Shown here: piece by piece, positions 8,705 through 16,867 of the stretch
Layout of the letters: each line of letters starts with the position of its first letter
Position numbering within the stretch: position 1 is the stretch's first letter
Assembly: GCA_938014215.1 (NCBI GenBank)
Contig: CALLRW010000042.1
Coordinates: 186,001-250,000 of the forward strand
Direction: 5' to 3'
DNA: 64,000 nt
From: an uncultured Alistipes sp.
GTDB taxonomy: Bacteria > Bacteroidota > Bacteroidia > Bacteroidales > Rikenellaceae
The notes under the pieces: generated by a model
What the model saw: the letters and a program-made list of their open reading frames with translations, nothing else
Databases searched by the model: none
What the model was told of the DNA's origin: nothing
Translations under genes and position numbers: made by a program

Positions 8705-9424
8705 TCAGTCTTGCGGTTGCCGCTCTTCGCTGGTTCTGTCTTGCGGTTGCCGCTCTTCGCCGGTTCTGCTCTTTTGGGTGCCGGCCGCGTTGTCCTCCTT
8801 CCCGTTCCCGCTCACCTGGCTGCGGATCTCCTCGTGAACGCTCTTCGCATTGCCGTTCGCTCCGTTGCCGTTCTCCTCTTCTTCCTTTTCTTCCTCCTCT
8901 TCTTCTTCCTCCTCTTCATCGGGACGGTTTCCTCCGGGCGGGGTCAATTCGGCCACCAGCCGATCGGCATCCGTGCACGAAACGTAGAGCCGGTCCTCAT
9001 AGATGTCGGTGATCTCGACGAAGTTGCGCCACTCGGAGGCGTAGATCCTGACGCGGTCCAGACGTCTCAGATCGAGGAAGTGGCCGTAGTAGCCGAAGAA
9101 TCCGTATCCGCCGAAGATGGGGATCATCCACTTCATGCGGCGATTTTCGACCCGGCGGACCGATGCGATTTCGTTGCGGCGGATCTCGGTGATGTCGAGC
9201 AGACAGCGGATCTCGACGCGGTCGTCCATGACGACGATCTTGCGCGGGATCGAGAGGGCCATCAGGGCGATGAGGGCCACGATGAACGAGGTGAACCACG
9301 CCGAGAGATACCCGCCCTCATAGAGGTGGTAGAGCAGCCACCCGAGCAGGACGATGACGATCAGATAGATGACCGAGACGTAGATCGTGCGGCGGGGAAA
9401 GCGGTATTTGTAGATGCTCTGCAT
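8705..9424 (-). CDS. PH-like domain membrane protein with acidic repeat tail
   Basis: This 239-residue protein has two hydrophobic segments (about residues 14-34 and 42-60). A region that resembles a bacterial PH-like domain follows (IPRKIVVMDDRVEIRC to ITDIYEDRLYVSC, about residues 59-163), as in many small Bacteroidales membrane proteins of unknown function. The last 65 residues are low complexity: an Asp/Glu run (EEEEEEEEEEKEEEE), an Asn/Gly stretch and two copies of a ten-residue unit (EERQPQDRT-like) ending at the stop codon. It lies downstream of ispD (34-base gap) and may belong to the M23-ispD operon. Function is unknown. Confidence 0.72.
   Translation of the reverse strand: MQSIYKYRFPRRTIYVSVIYLIVIVLLGWLLYHLYEGGYLSAWFTSFIVALIALMALSIPRKIVVMDDRVEIRCLLDITEIRRNEIASVRRVENRRMKWMIPIFGGYGFFGYYGHFLDLRRLDRVRIYASEWRNFVEITDIYEDRLYVSCTDADRLVAELTPPGGNRPDEEEEEEEEEEKEEEENGNGANGNAKSVHEEIRSQVSGNGKEDNAAGTQKSRTGEERQPQDRTSEERQPQD
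8708..8767. repeat. Two tandem copies of a 30-base unit in the 3' end of the PH-like gene
   Basis: The unit at 8708-8737 is repeated at 8738-8767 with one change. It is a multiple of three and codes two copies of a ten-residue motif at the C-terminus. The copy number could vary without shifting the frame. Confidence 0.9.
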
Positions 9425-9458
9425 GGTTGTTCGGCGGCGTTGCGGTTTTCGCGCGGAC

Positions 9459-10175
9459 TCACTCGTCGGCCGTCACCTCTTCGCGTGCGGCGAGGAGGGC
9501 TTCGGCGATGGTGAAGTCATCGGGGGTGGTCAGTTTGATGTTCGAGCGTTCGCCCGGGGCGAGCGAGACGGGGTATCCGGCGGCCTCGACAACCGAGGCG
9601 TCGTCGGTGAATTCGCTGCGGAACTCGACACCGTAGGCTTCGCGCAGCAGCCAGCTCCGGAAGACCTGCGGGGTCTGGACGATGCGCAGCCGACTGCGGT
9701 CGACCGGGTGCGAACGGGGATCCTCCTTCGCCTCTTCGCCGGCCTCGATTTCGCGGAACGAATCGACGGCTCCGACGACGGGGATGGCGGCTCCGTAGCG
9801 GGCGGCGGTCTCGACGACGCCGCGGATCATTGCGGCCGATGCCAGCGGGCGCACGCCGTCCTGCACGGCGATCAGATCGGGATCGCTCTTCAGGGCCTGC
9901 AGTCCGCAGCGCACCGAGTCGAACCGTTCGCGGCCGCCCTTCACGACGCTGTGGCGGGCGACGTTGAACCGTGCCCGGTAATCCTCCCAGAAGGCGATGT
10001 GCTCTTCGGGGAGTACGACGACAATCTCGGCGCCGCGCAGCGCCAGGGCGAAGTTGTTGATCGTGCGGGCCAGCACGGGCTGTCCGCCCAGCAGCCGGAA
10101 CTGCTTGGGCAGTCCGCCGCCCATGCGGCGTCCGCTGCCGCCGGCGACGATGATGACTCCGATCCGTTGTTCCAT
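9459..10175 (-). CDS. ispD: 2-C-methyl-D-erythritol 4-phosphate cytidylyltransferase
   Basis: IspD makes CDP-methylerythritol from CTP and MEP in the non-mevalonate isoprenoid pathway. Motifs seen are the nucleotide-binding VIIVAGGSGRRMGGGLPKQF at the N-terminus, KGGRERFDSVRCGL, VQDGVRPL and the C-terminal LTTPDDFTIAEALL. The length (238) is slightly above average. It starts 14 bases after the M23 peptidase stop, so the two are probably cotranscribed. The next kinase in the same pathway, ispE, lies at 34499. Confidence 0.97.
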   Translation of the reverse strand: MEQRIGVIIVAGGSGRRMGGGLPKQFRLLGGQPVLARTINNFALALRGAEIVVVLPEEHIAFWEDYRARFNVARHSVVKGGRERFDSVRCGLQALKSDPDLIAVQDGVRPLASAAMIRGVVETAARYGAAIPVVGAVDSFREIEAGEEAKEDPRSHPVDRSRLRIVQTPQVFRSWLLREAYGVEFRSEFTDDASVVEAAGYPVSLAPGERSNIKLTTPDDFTIAEALLAAREEVTADE

Positions 10176-10189
10176 GGCCTTGCGGGGAT

Positions 10190-11521
10190 TTATTTGCGGT
10201 TGCCGTCCGACGCCTCCGCAGCGGCTTCCGCAGCCGGAGCCGCCGGTCCGGCCGGCAGCGTCAGCGAGTCGAGTTGCGTGATGCGCTCTTCGGGTTTCAC
10301 CTCGCCATTGAGTTCGGCGGTGATGCGGTCGCGGACATATTCAAACAGCGGTCGATTCTCCTTCGAGATGGGTTCGGCGGGCTCCGAGGGGACCTTCAGC
10401 GGGTCGATCGGCGTGCCGTTTTTCCAGATCCGGTAGTCGAGGTGGGGACCCGTCGAGGCGCCCGTCGAGCCGACGTAGCCGATCAGCTGTCCCTGCGAGA
10501 CGCGCGAACCCTTCGAGATGCCCTTGGCAAAGCGGCTCAGGTGGAGATATCCGGTCTGGAGGTTGCCGGCGTGCTTGATCTTGAGGGTGTTGCCGCCACC
10601 GCCGCCCCAGCCCTTGAAGATCACCACGCCGTCGGCCACCGCATGGACGGGCGTCCCCTTCGGGGCGGCGTAGTCGACACCCGTGTGGGGCCGGTAGACC
10701 TTGTAGATGGGGTGCTTGCGGGCGTAGGTGAAGCGCGAACTGATGCGCGAGTACTTCAGCGGGGCCTTGAGCATCTGTTTGCGCAGGCTGCCGCCGTCGG
10801 CCTCCCAGTACTGGATCTTGCCCCCCTGGCGGAAGGGGATGGCGTAGAACTCCTTGCCGCTCTGGGTGAACTTGGCGCCCCAGATGCGTCCGATGCCGAC
10901 CGAAACGGTGTCGTCGATGAAACGCTCGTCGTAGATCACCGTGAAGCTGTCCCCCTTCTGGATGCCGAAGAAGTCGACCGTCCACTGGTAGATATCCTCC
11001 AGATCGGCGGCCAGGGCGTAGGGGAGATTCTGCTCCATGATGGCGCCCCAGAGCGAGGAGTTGATCACGGCGCTCTTCTTCGTGCGGCGCAGGGTGTACT
11101 CCTTGCAGTCCTTGCGGATCGAGACCGAGTCGTTGTCGTGGAATCCGAAGACGACGTAGTCGGTCATCGAGGTCTCGTAGGCGAGCCAGTCGAGATGCGG
11201 GGCGTAGAGCGAGTCTTCGTGGATGAAGGCGGTGTACTTGTGGCCGGCGCGGATGTTGCGCAGGGGGAAGATGTCGCCGGCGGCCTTGTCGAGGCGGTCG
11301 ACCGCGAGGGCCGAGATGCCGTACCGGTTGAGGATTCCGCCCATGGTCTCGCCGCTGCCGACCTCACCGACTTCGGTGCGGTAGTCGTCGGCGTTGATGC
11401 CGTAGAGGAGGTTCTGCGGGGCTTCGGCCTCGGCGGTTTCGGACTCTTGGGCGGCATCGTGTCCGCAGGCGGCAGCTCCGAGAAGGAGCAGGGCGCATAT
11501 GGTTGTTTTCAGATTCTTCAT
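10190..11521 (-). CDS. M23 family peptidoglycan endopeptidase, lipoprotein
   Basis: The 443-residue protein has a lipoprotein signal (MKNLKTTICALLLLGAAACG, Cys-19). A LysM/OapA-like middle part follows. The LytM/M23 zinc domain lies at about residues 265-375. Its metal ligands and catalytic histidines are visible in HTGVDYAAPKGTPV (HxxxD), TGYLHL and GPHLDYRIWKNG (HxH-like). Members cut peptide cross-bridges of peptidoglycan during growth or division. The C-terminus is Ala-rich low complexity (PAAPAAEAAAEAS). The promoter box is only 8 bases from the start codon. Confidence 0.93.
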   Translation of the reverse strand: MKNLKTTICALLLLGAAACGHDAAQESETAEAEAPQNLLYGINADDYRTEVGEVGSGETMGGILNRYGISALAVDRLDKAAGDIFPLRNIRAGHKYTAFIHEDSLYAPHLDWLAYETSMTDYVVFGFHDNDSVSIRKDCKEYTLRRTKKSAVINSSLWGAIMEQNLPYALAADLEDIYQWTVDFFGIQKGDSFTVIYDERFIDDTVSVGIGRIWGAKFTQSGKEFYAIPFRQGGKIQYWEADGGSLRKQMLKAPLKYSRISSRFTYARKHPIYKVYRPHTGVDYAAPKGTPVHAVADGVVIFKGWGGGGGNTLKIKHAGNLQTGYLHLSRFAKGISKGSRVSQGQLIGYVGSTGASTGPHLDYRIWKNGTPIDPLKVPSEPAEPISKENRPLFEYVRDRITAELNGEVKPEERITQLDSLTLPAGPAAPAAEAAAEASDGNRK

Positions 11522-11529
11522 AGTCGAGA

Positions 11530-11537
11530 CAAAGGTA
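11530..11537 (-). promoter_or_regulatory. -7 box TACCTTTG for the M23-ispD operon
   Basis: TACCTTTG on the minus strand ends 8 bases before the ATG. If transcription starts about 5 bases after the box, the mRNA leader would be only a few bases long. Confidence 0.6.
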
Positions 11538-11699
11538 ATAAAAAAAACGGAACGCGGGGTGTCGTCCGGCGGCTTTTCGCAGGCCGGGATCGAAAAGTCC
11601 GGCCCGTTCCCAATCTAACGGATTCGGTGCGGGTTTTGGTATTAGCAGGGTCAAATTGGTGCGTATTTTGCAGTTCGGAACCAGATTTGCGGTGTCCGG

Positions 11700-11731
11700 T
11701 TTGGCGATCCGGATAATAATTGTTACCTTTG
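11700..11731 (+). promoter_or_regulatory. Promoter of lpxK-punA-ssb (TTTG-N20-TACCTTTG)
   Basis: TTTG at 11700-11703 and TACCTTTG at 11724-11731 are separated by exactly 20 bases. This is the clearest complete Bacteroidota promoter in the window. The start codon is 27 bases downstream of the -7 box. Confidence 0.75.
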
Positions 11732-11758
11732 AAGGTTAACTGCTCAAACCGGTGTAGA

Positions 11759-12805
11759 ATGATGCTCAAATGCCTGCTCGCTCCTGCGGCTTTCCTCTAT
11801 AAAATGGGGGTGACGCTTCGTCACCGCCTCTTCGACTGGGGCATTCTCAAGAGCGAGAAGTTCGACATACCGATCATCTGCATCGGCAATATCACCGTCG
11901 GCGGTACGGGCAAGACCCCCATGGCGGAGATGATCATCGGCTACATGTCGCAGATGCATCGCGTGGCGCTGCTCTCGCGCGGCTACGGACGCCGCACGAA
12001 GGGCTACATCGAGGTGCAGTGCGACTCGCGCTACCGTGACGTGGGGGATGAACCGCTGCAGATCAAGCTGAAGTTCCCCGATACGGTGGTCGTGGTGTGC
12101 GAGAAGCGGGCGGAGGGGATCCGCCGCATCCGGGCCGAACACCCCGAGGTGGACCTCATTATCATGGACGACGGCTTCCAGCACCGCTACGTCGAGCCGA
12201 AGATCAACGTCGTGATGATCGATGCCACGCGCCCCGTGCAGCACGACCGGATGCTGCCGGTGGGGACGTTGCGCGACCTGCCCGAGGAGTTGCACCGGGC
12301 CCACTATTTCATCGTGACGAAGTGCCCCGAACACATGGCGCCGATCGACCGGCGGATCCTGTGCAAGGTGCTGATCCAGGTGGCCTACCAGCGGGTCTAC
12401 TTCACGCGTTTCGAGAGTTTCATGCCGCGGCCGCTCTATGCGGACGAGGCCCCGGCGGGATCGCTCGCTGCGGGCTGTGCGGTGATCGCCCTGTCGGGCA
12501 TCGGCAATCCGAAGCCCTTCCTGCAGTCGCTGCACAGCCGTTACCGGGTGGTTGCCGAGATGACGCTCGACGACCATCACGTCTATCGGGTGCGGGACAT
12601 GACGGCGCTGAAGACGCTGCTCGAACACCATCCGGGGGCGGTGATCGTCACCACGGAGAAGGATGCCGTGAAGATGACCAACCGTGCCAAGGTCCCCGAG
12701 CAGGTGCGCCGGGCGCTCTACTACCAACCGATCAATATTTCATTCATCGAAGATTCGGCAACGGATTTTCTGCAAAAACTGGAACAAGATGTTAGAGGAA
12801 ATTAA
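11759..12805 (+). CDS. lpxK: Tetraacyldisaccharide 4'-kinase
   Basis: LpxK phosphorylates the 4' position of the lipid A disaccharide at the inner membrane. The N-terminal hydrophobic segment (MMLKCLLAPAAFLYKMGVTL) leads to the P-loop VGGTGKTPMAEM near residue 50. LLSRGYGRR and IIMDDGFQHR follow, both conserved in LpxK. Length is 348 residues. The start is one of two adjacent ATG codons (11759 or 11762). It opens an operon with punA, whose start lies inside the last codons of lpxK. Confidence 0.96.
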   Translation: MMLKCLLAPAAFLYKMGVTLRHRLFDWGILKSEKFDIPIICIGNITVGGTGKTPMAEMIIGYMSQMHRVALLSRGYGRRTKGYIEVQCDSRYRDVGDEPLQIKLKFPDTVVVVCEKRAEGIRRIRAEHPEVDLIIMDDGFQHRYVEPKINVVMIDATRPVQHDRMLPVGTLRDLPEELHRAHYFIVTKCPEHMAPIDRRILCKVLIQVAYQRVYFTRFESFMPRPLYADEAPAGSLAAGCAVIALSGIGNPKPFLQSLHSRYRVVAEMTLDDHHVYRVRDMTALKTLLEHHPGAVIVTTEKDAVKMTNRAKVPEQVRRALYYQPINISFIEDSATDFLQKLEQDVRGN

Positions 12806-13598
12806 ACGGACCGCCGCCTTCATCAAGGCGCAGACCGACAACTTCGCGCCCGAGGTGGGCATCGTGCTGGGAACCGGCCTGGGCGGTTTCGCCGACGGGA
12901 TCAAAAAGGCCTACACGTTGGAATACAAGAATATCCCGGGATTTCCGGTCTCGACGGTCGAGGGGCACAAGGGGTGCCTGATCTTCGGCGAGGTCGAGGG
13001 GCGCAGGGTGGTGGCCATGCAGGGCCGCTTCCACTACTACGAGGGCTATACGATGCAGCAGGTGACCTTACCGATCCGGGTGATGCAGCAGCTGGGCATC
13101 CGCTGGCTCTTCGTGTCGAACGCCTCGGGCGGTATCAACCCGACGTTCCGCGTGGGCGATCTGATGGTCATCACGGACCATATCAACCTGATGCCCAATC
13201 CGCTCATCGGCCGGAACCTCGAGGAGCTGGGGCCGCGCTTCCCGGACATGCACAACTGTTACGACCGGGAGCTGATCGCCGCGGCGACGCGCATTGCCGA
13301 AGAGGAGAATATCAAGCTGCAGTACGGCGTCTATGTCGGCGGTACGGGCCCGACGTTCGAGACGCAGGCCGAGTACCGCTATTTCAAGGTGATCGGCGGT
13401 GATGCGGCGGGGATGTCGACCGTTCCGGAGGTGATCGTGGCGCGTCACATGTCGATCCCGGTCTTCGGGGTCTCGGTGATCACGAACTGCGGACTTTCGG
13501 ACGAGGTGGGCGACCACGAGGATGTGCAGCGCCAGGGCCGCAAGGCCGGTGTGAAGATGGAGCTGCTCTTCAAACGGATGATTAAAGAACTGAAATAA
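12789..13598 (+). CDS. punA: Purine nucleoside phosphorylase (PNP-I, inosine/guanosine type)
   Basis: This enzyme splits purine nucleosides with phosphate into base and ribose 1-phosphate. At 269 residues it fits the trimeric PNP family. Diagnostic blocks are GIVLGTGLGGFAD, FPVSTVEGHKG, MQGRFHYYEGYTMQQV (phosphate-site His), SNASGGINP and GPTFETQAEYR with DAAGMSTVPEV. I chose the ATG at 12789 (MLEEIKRTAAF). It overlaps the end of lpxK by 17 bases and its stop codon overlaps the ssb start. Confidence 0.96.
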   Translation: MLEEIKRTAAFIKAQTDNFAPEVGIVLGTGLGGFADGIKKAYTLEYKNIPGFPVSTVEGHKGCLIFGEVEGRRVVAMQGRFHYYEGYTMQQVTLPIRVMQQLGIRWLFVSNASGGINPTFRVGDLMVITDHINLMPNPLIGRNLEELGPRFPDMHNCYDRELIAAATRIAEEENIKLQYGVYVGGTGPTFETQAEYRYFKVIGGDAAGMSTVPEVIVARHMSIPVFGVSVITNCGLSDEVGDHEDVQRQGRKAGVKMELLFKRMIKELK

Positions 13599-14182
13599 TG
13601 GTAAACAAGGTAATCTTGATCGGCAACGTGGGCATGGACCCGGAGGTGCGCACCGTGGAGGGCGGCGCGAAGGTGGCCCGCGTGCGTCTGGCGACGACCG
13701 AGCGGCTCTACGACCGCCAGTCGGGCGAGACGAAGGAGCACACCGAGTGGCATACGATCACGCTGTGGCGGGGTCTGGCCGACGTGGTGGACCGCTACGT
13801 ACGCAAGGGTTCGCAGATCTACGTCGAGGGGCGCCTGCGCACCCGCGAGTGGATGGACAAGGACAACAACAAACGCTATACGACAGAGATTCTGGCCGAT
13901 ACGATGAATCTGCTGGGGCGTCGGTCGGACAATCCGGCGTCGGACGGCCCGCGCCAGGGCGGCTATCAGCAGAGTGGCTACCAGCAAGGCGGTTATCAGC
14001 AGTCGGGGGCTCAGCAGGGCGGTTACCAACAGCCGGGTGGTTACCAGTCGGCTCCGCAGGCTGGTGGATATCCGGGCGGTATGCCGGGTGGAGCCGCATC
14101 GGGCGGCTATCAGCAGCCGCAGCCTGCACAGCAGCCGGCACCCGAAACGCCGGCCGACGATCCGGATGATCTGCCGTTCTGA
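13598..14182 (+). CDS. ssb: Single-stranded DNA-binding protein
   Basis: SSB coats single-stranded DNA in replication and repair. The OB-fold covers residues 1-110 (MVNKVILIGNVGMDPEVRTV, IYVEGRLRTREW, LLGRR). A Gly/Gln/Tyr-rich linker of imperfect GGYQQS-type repeats (residues 125-180) leads to the conserved acidic tip DDPDDLPF, which binds partner proteins. The linker is itself a tandem repeat at DNA level. The start codon overlaps the punA stop by one base (TAATG). Confidence 0.97.
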   Translation: MVNKVILIGNVGMDPEVRTVEGGAKVARVRLATTERLYDRQSGETKEHTEWHTITLWRGLADVVDRYVRKGSQIYVEGRLRTREWMDKDNNKRYTTEILADTMNLLGRRSDNPASDGPRQGGYQQSGYQQGGYQQSGAQQGGYQQPGGYQSAPQAGGYPGGMPGGAASGGYQQPQPAQQPAPETPADDPDDLPF

Positions 14183-14190
14183 CCGGAGGG

Positions 14191-14338
14191 CAGATTCAGT
14201 TCGGCTGGGGCGGATCCTTTTGGCTGGGGCAGATTCAGTTCGGCTGGAGCGGATTCTGTTCGGCAGGAGACGGATTCCGTTCGGCGGGGCAGATTCTGTT
14301 CGACTGAAGACGGATTCCATTCGGGTGGGAGGGATCCT
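14191..14338. repeat. About seven degenerate copies of a 19-21-base unit after ssb
   Basis: The unit is close to GATTCNGTTCGGCNGGRGCG. It repeats back to back from just after the ssb stop codon to about 14338, with scattered point changes and 1-2 base length changes. The ssb terminator lies beyond it, so the array should be transcribed as 3' UTR. Confidence 0.85.
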
Positions 14339-14401
14339 GCCTGGGTTTCGCCTGAAAGACATCGGAGATCACACCGTGTTCCAGCGGCAAAAGACAACCA
14401 T

Positions 14402-14436
14402 CAACCCCTGTTCCTTTCGGAACGGGGGTTTTTTAT
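14402..14436 (+). terminator. Terminator of the lpxK-punA-ssb operon
   Basis: An inverted repeat (AACCCCTGTTCC, loop TTTC, GGAACGGGGGTT) is followed by TTTTTT on the plus strand. Confidence 0.85.
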
Positions 14437-14440
14437 CGGG

Positions 14441-15193
14441 TCAGCGGTTGAGCCACTGCCGGAAATCCTGCACACGGTCGGTGCTGACCAGCGTCTCTTC
14501 TCCGTCGGCGGGGGGCGGTGCGAGGATCACCTTGATGCGGCTGCCCGAATAGCGGATCATTTCGCGGATGGCCTCGAACGAGATGATGAAGCGGCGGTTG
14601 ATGCGGAAGAAGAGGCGCGGCGGGAGCTTTTCGGCAACGTCGGAGAGAGTACGGTCGAGCGGATAGTCCTTTCCGTCGTGGGTGATGAGGTGGAGATAGC
14701 GGCCGTCGGTCATGAAGTAGGCGATCTCGGAGATGGCTACCGACCGCATCCGGGCACCCATCTGCACCAGAAACCGCTCCTGATAGGTGGGCTCGGCGCC
14801 CTGCGTCGGCAGCGTGTTGGGACCTGCATTCGGAGCCGCTGCAGCGAGCAGCCCCAGTTTGTCGATGGCCCGACGGAGATCCTCGCGTCCGAAGGGCTTG
14901 AGCAGATAGTCGATGCCCTTGTTTTCGAAGGCCTTGAGGGCGTAGTTGTCGTAGGCGGTGATGAAGATCACCGGGACGTTGACGGCCACGCGGCGGAAGA
15001 TGTCGAATCCGTTTCCGTCGCCCAGGTGGATATCCATGAAGATCAGATCGTGGTCGACGCGGGCAACGACCTCTGCGGCCTCGGCCACCGAGGTGGCCGT
15101 GGCAACTACTTCGATATGGGGAGCCACCTCGGCGAGCGTGTTGCGCAGCTCGGTGATCGAGAGGGGCTCGTCCTCGATGATAATGGCTTTCAT
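14441..15193 (-). CDS. LytTR-family response regulator
   Basis: The 250-residue protein has an N-terminal receiver domain with the acidic pair E7/D8, the phosphorylation site Asp54 (LIFMDIHLGDGNG), Thr79 (FITAYD) and Lys99 (YLLKPFG). A LytTR DNA-binding domain follows at about residues 145-250 (RMRSVAISEIAYFMTDGRYL, RINRRFIISFEAI). I chose the ATG at 15191-15193; a longer frame runs back through the upstream terminator. Its natural partner is a LytS-type kinase, and one is encoded at 23323-24855, at the other end of the protease/SusCD block. Confidence 0.94.
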   Translation of the reverse strand: MKAIIIEDEPLSITELRNTLAEVAPHIEVVATATSVAEAAEVVARVDHDLIFMDIHLGDGNGFDIFRRVAVNVPVIFITAYDNYALKAFENKGIDYLLKPFGREDLRRAIDKLGLLAAAAPNAGPNTLPTQGAEPTYQERFLVQMGARMRSVAISEIAYFMTDGRYLHLITHDGKDYPLDRTLSDVAEKLPPRLFFRINRRFIISFEAIREMIRYSGSRIKVILAPPPADGEETLVSTDRVQDFRQWLNR

Positions 15194-15207
15194 GGCGCGT
15201 AAAATTA

Positions 15208-15246
15208 CAAAAAAAAGAGTCCGGTGCAAAAACCGGACTCTTTTCG
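15208..15246 (-). terminator. Terminator of the SusC-SusD genes, directly before the regulator gene
   Basis: The stem AAGAGTCCGGT / ACCGGACTCTT has a small A-rich loop. On the minus strand it is followed by eight T. Its T-run ends only about 15 bases before the start codon of the LytTR regulator gene. Confidence 0.85.
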
Positions 15247-15350
15247 TGAGGGGAGGATAGCTCCCGGACGATACTCCGAGCAGCCGCCGATCGGCATCGG
15301 AGAGCGCACCCCCGACTGTCTGGCGGCATTCCCGGACGACCTGTCCCCCC

Positions 15351-15432
15351 CGGACCGTTCGGCAGCCCCCTTCCGACCGTTCGGCAGCCCCCTTCCGACC
15401 GTTCGGCAGCATCCTTTCGACCATTCGGTGGT
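15351..15432. repeat. Four copies of a 22-base unit after susD
   Basis: Units start at 15353, 15375, 15397 and 15419 (GACCGTTCGGCAGC followed by CCCCTTCC). The first copies are identical and the last is diverged. The array lies between the susD-like stop codon and the terminator at 15208-15246. Confidence 0.9.
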
Positions 15433-15486
15433 ATTACCGACCGGCCGGGGGCACCACCTACCGGAGATAGCGGCTCTCCGTCGGGA

Positions 15487-16854
15487 TCAGTCGTTCAGAT
15501 TGGGGTTGCTGTTGACGGCCGACTGCGGGAAGGGGAGCGTGTAGCGCGAATCGTTCGCGCTGAGCGTGTAGGTCGAACCCTCGTAGTGCTTGGTGATGGC
15601 GGGACGGGTCGTGCGGCGCAGGTCGAACCAGCGGTGCCCCTCCATCAGGAACTCGCGGGCGCGTTCGTCGGCCACCTCGCTCCGCAGCGCTTCGGCCGTC
15701 ATCGCCCCGACGCGGCTCCGCTGCGCCTCCATCGCCTCGGGCTTCATGCGCCGCACCTGCAGATCGAGCAGATACTGCCGGGCCTGCTCCAGCTCCGCGG
15801 GGAGATACGACCCGGCTTCGGCGGCGATCAGGTAGATCTCGGCCACGCGGATCGACGAACGGTCCGACGATGAACGGTCGACGCCGAAACCCTTCTGCCC
15901 GGCCTGGTCGCCGCTGAGCGTGATTTCGCGCAGGAAACTGCGCCGGCAGTCCTTGTCGGCGTCGAGCAGCCCGACCATCCGCTCCGAGAGGACGCAACCC
16001 TTCACGAGGTCGCCGCTGGCGTAGGAGAACGGGCGGTCGAGGGCCAGGATGGCCTCCGGCGAATCGGCCTTCCAGGGGCGTATGGTCTGCTCGCCGAGGG
16101 TGTTCAGATCGAGCAGTTCGTACTTCGGGATCAGCGTCACGGCGGTGTCGAAGGCCTCCTGCCAGCGCTGCATGTAGAGCAGCACGCGGGCCTTGAAGGC
16201 GGCCAGCGCATCGAGCGAGAAGCGGTAGTTGCGCGTGGCGTCGGGCTGCTTCTCGACGCTCATCAGCTGTTCGGCCTCGGCGATGTCGGCGAGGATCGAC
16301 TCGTAGACGGCCGCGACGTTGGTCGGACGGTAGGCCTGCTCGATGTCGATGTGGTCCGAGAGGGCGATGCCGCGATCCGTCGGGGCCGTCTCGGGGTCGT
16401 AGGGGCGGGCGTAGAGATTTACCAGCTCGAAGTGGTTGAAGGCCCGCAGGGCGTAGGCCTCGCCGAGGATCTGCTCCATGGGTTCGCCGGCATCGTCGAC
16501 ATCGGCGCCGCGGATGTTCTCGATCACGGCGTTGGCGTAGAACATCGACTGGTAGAAGTACTGATAGGGGTACTCCTGCATCTGGCTGCCGTACTGCCAC
16601 GTGAAGTTGTATCCGAGCGGCACGACCTCGCTGACGTTCCAGAAGGCCCCGGCATCGATGGCCGCGACCTCGTCGGAGAGCAGCGCCGTGAACGAACGGG
16701 CCGAGGCGAAGGGGTAGGCGTTGTAGCCGCTGGTCATCAGGGCCCGGAACTCGGAGGTCTTGTGGGGGATGACCTGCCCGACGGGCTCGATCTCGAGGTA
16801 GTTGCAGGCGCTCAGCGAGAGGGCTGCCAGGAGGATATATGCGGTTTTTTTCAT
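15487..16854 (-). CDS. SusD/RagB family nutrient-binding outer-membrane lipoprotein
   Basis: This 455-residue lipoprotein (MKKTAYILLAALSLSACNYL, Cys-17) has the SusD N-terminal sequence NYLEIEPVGQVIPHKTSEFR. TPR-like parts follow (AYALRAFNHFELVNLYARPYD, residues about 120-145). The C-terminal SusD signature is RVAEIYLIAAEAGSYLPAEL, then ADERAREFLMEGHRWFDLRR. SusD proteins sit on the cell surface as a lid on the partner SusC pore and capture glycans or peptides. The partner gene lies 13 bases upstream. Confidence 0.95.
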   Translation of the reverse strand: MKKTAYILLAALSLSACNYLEIEPVGQVIPHKTSEFRALMTSGYNAYPFASARSFTALLSDEVAAIDAGAFWNVSEVVPLGYNFTWQYGSQMQEYPYQYFYQSMFYANAVIENIRGADVDDAGEPMEQILGEAYALRAFNHFELVNLYARPYDPETAPTDRGIALSDHIDIEQAYRPTNVAAVYESILADIAEAEQLMSVEKQPDATRNYRFSLDALAAFKARVLLYMQRWQEAFDTAVTLIPKYELLDLNTLGEQTIRPWKADSPEAILALDRPFSYASGDLVKGCVLSERMVGLLDADKDCRRSFLREITLSGDQAGQKGFGVDRSSSDRSSIRVAEIYLIAAEAGSYLPAELEQARQYLLDLQVRRMKPEAMEAQRSRVGAMTAEALRSEVADERAREFLMEGHRWFDLRRTTRPAITKHYEGSTYTLSANDSRYTLPFPQSAVNSNPNLND

Positions 16855-16867
16855 CGTTCGGAGGGGT

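Noticed and set aside
14183..14440. Extension of the SSB tail through the repeat array
   Set aside because: The conserved acidic tip DDPDDLPF and stop codon come before the array, so the array is untranslated.
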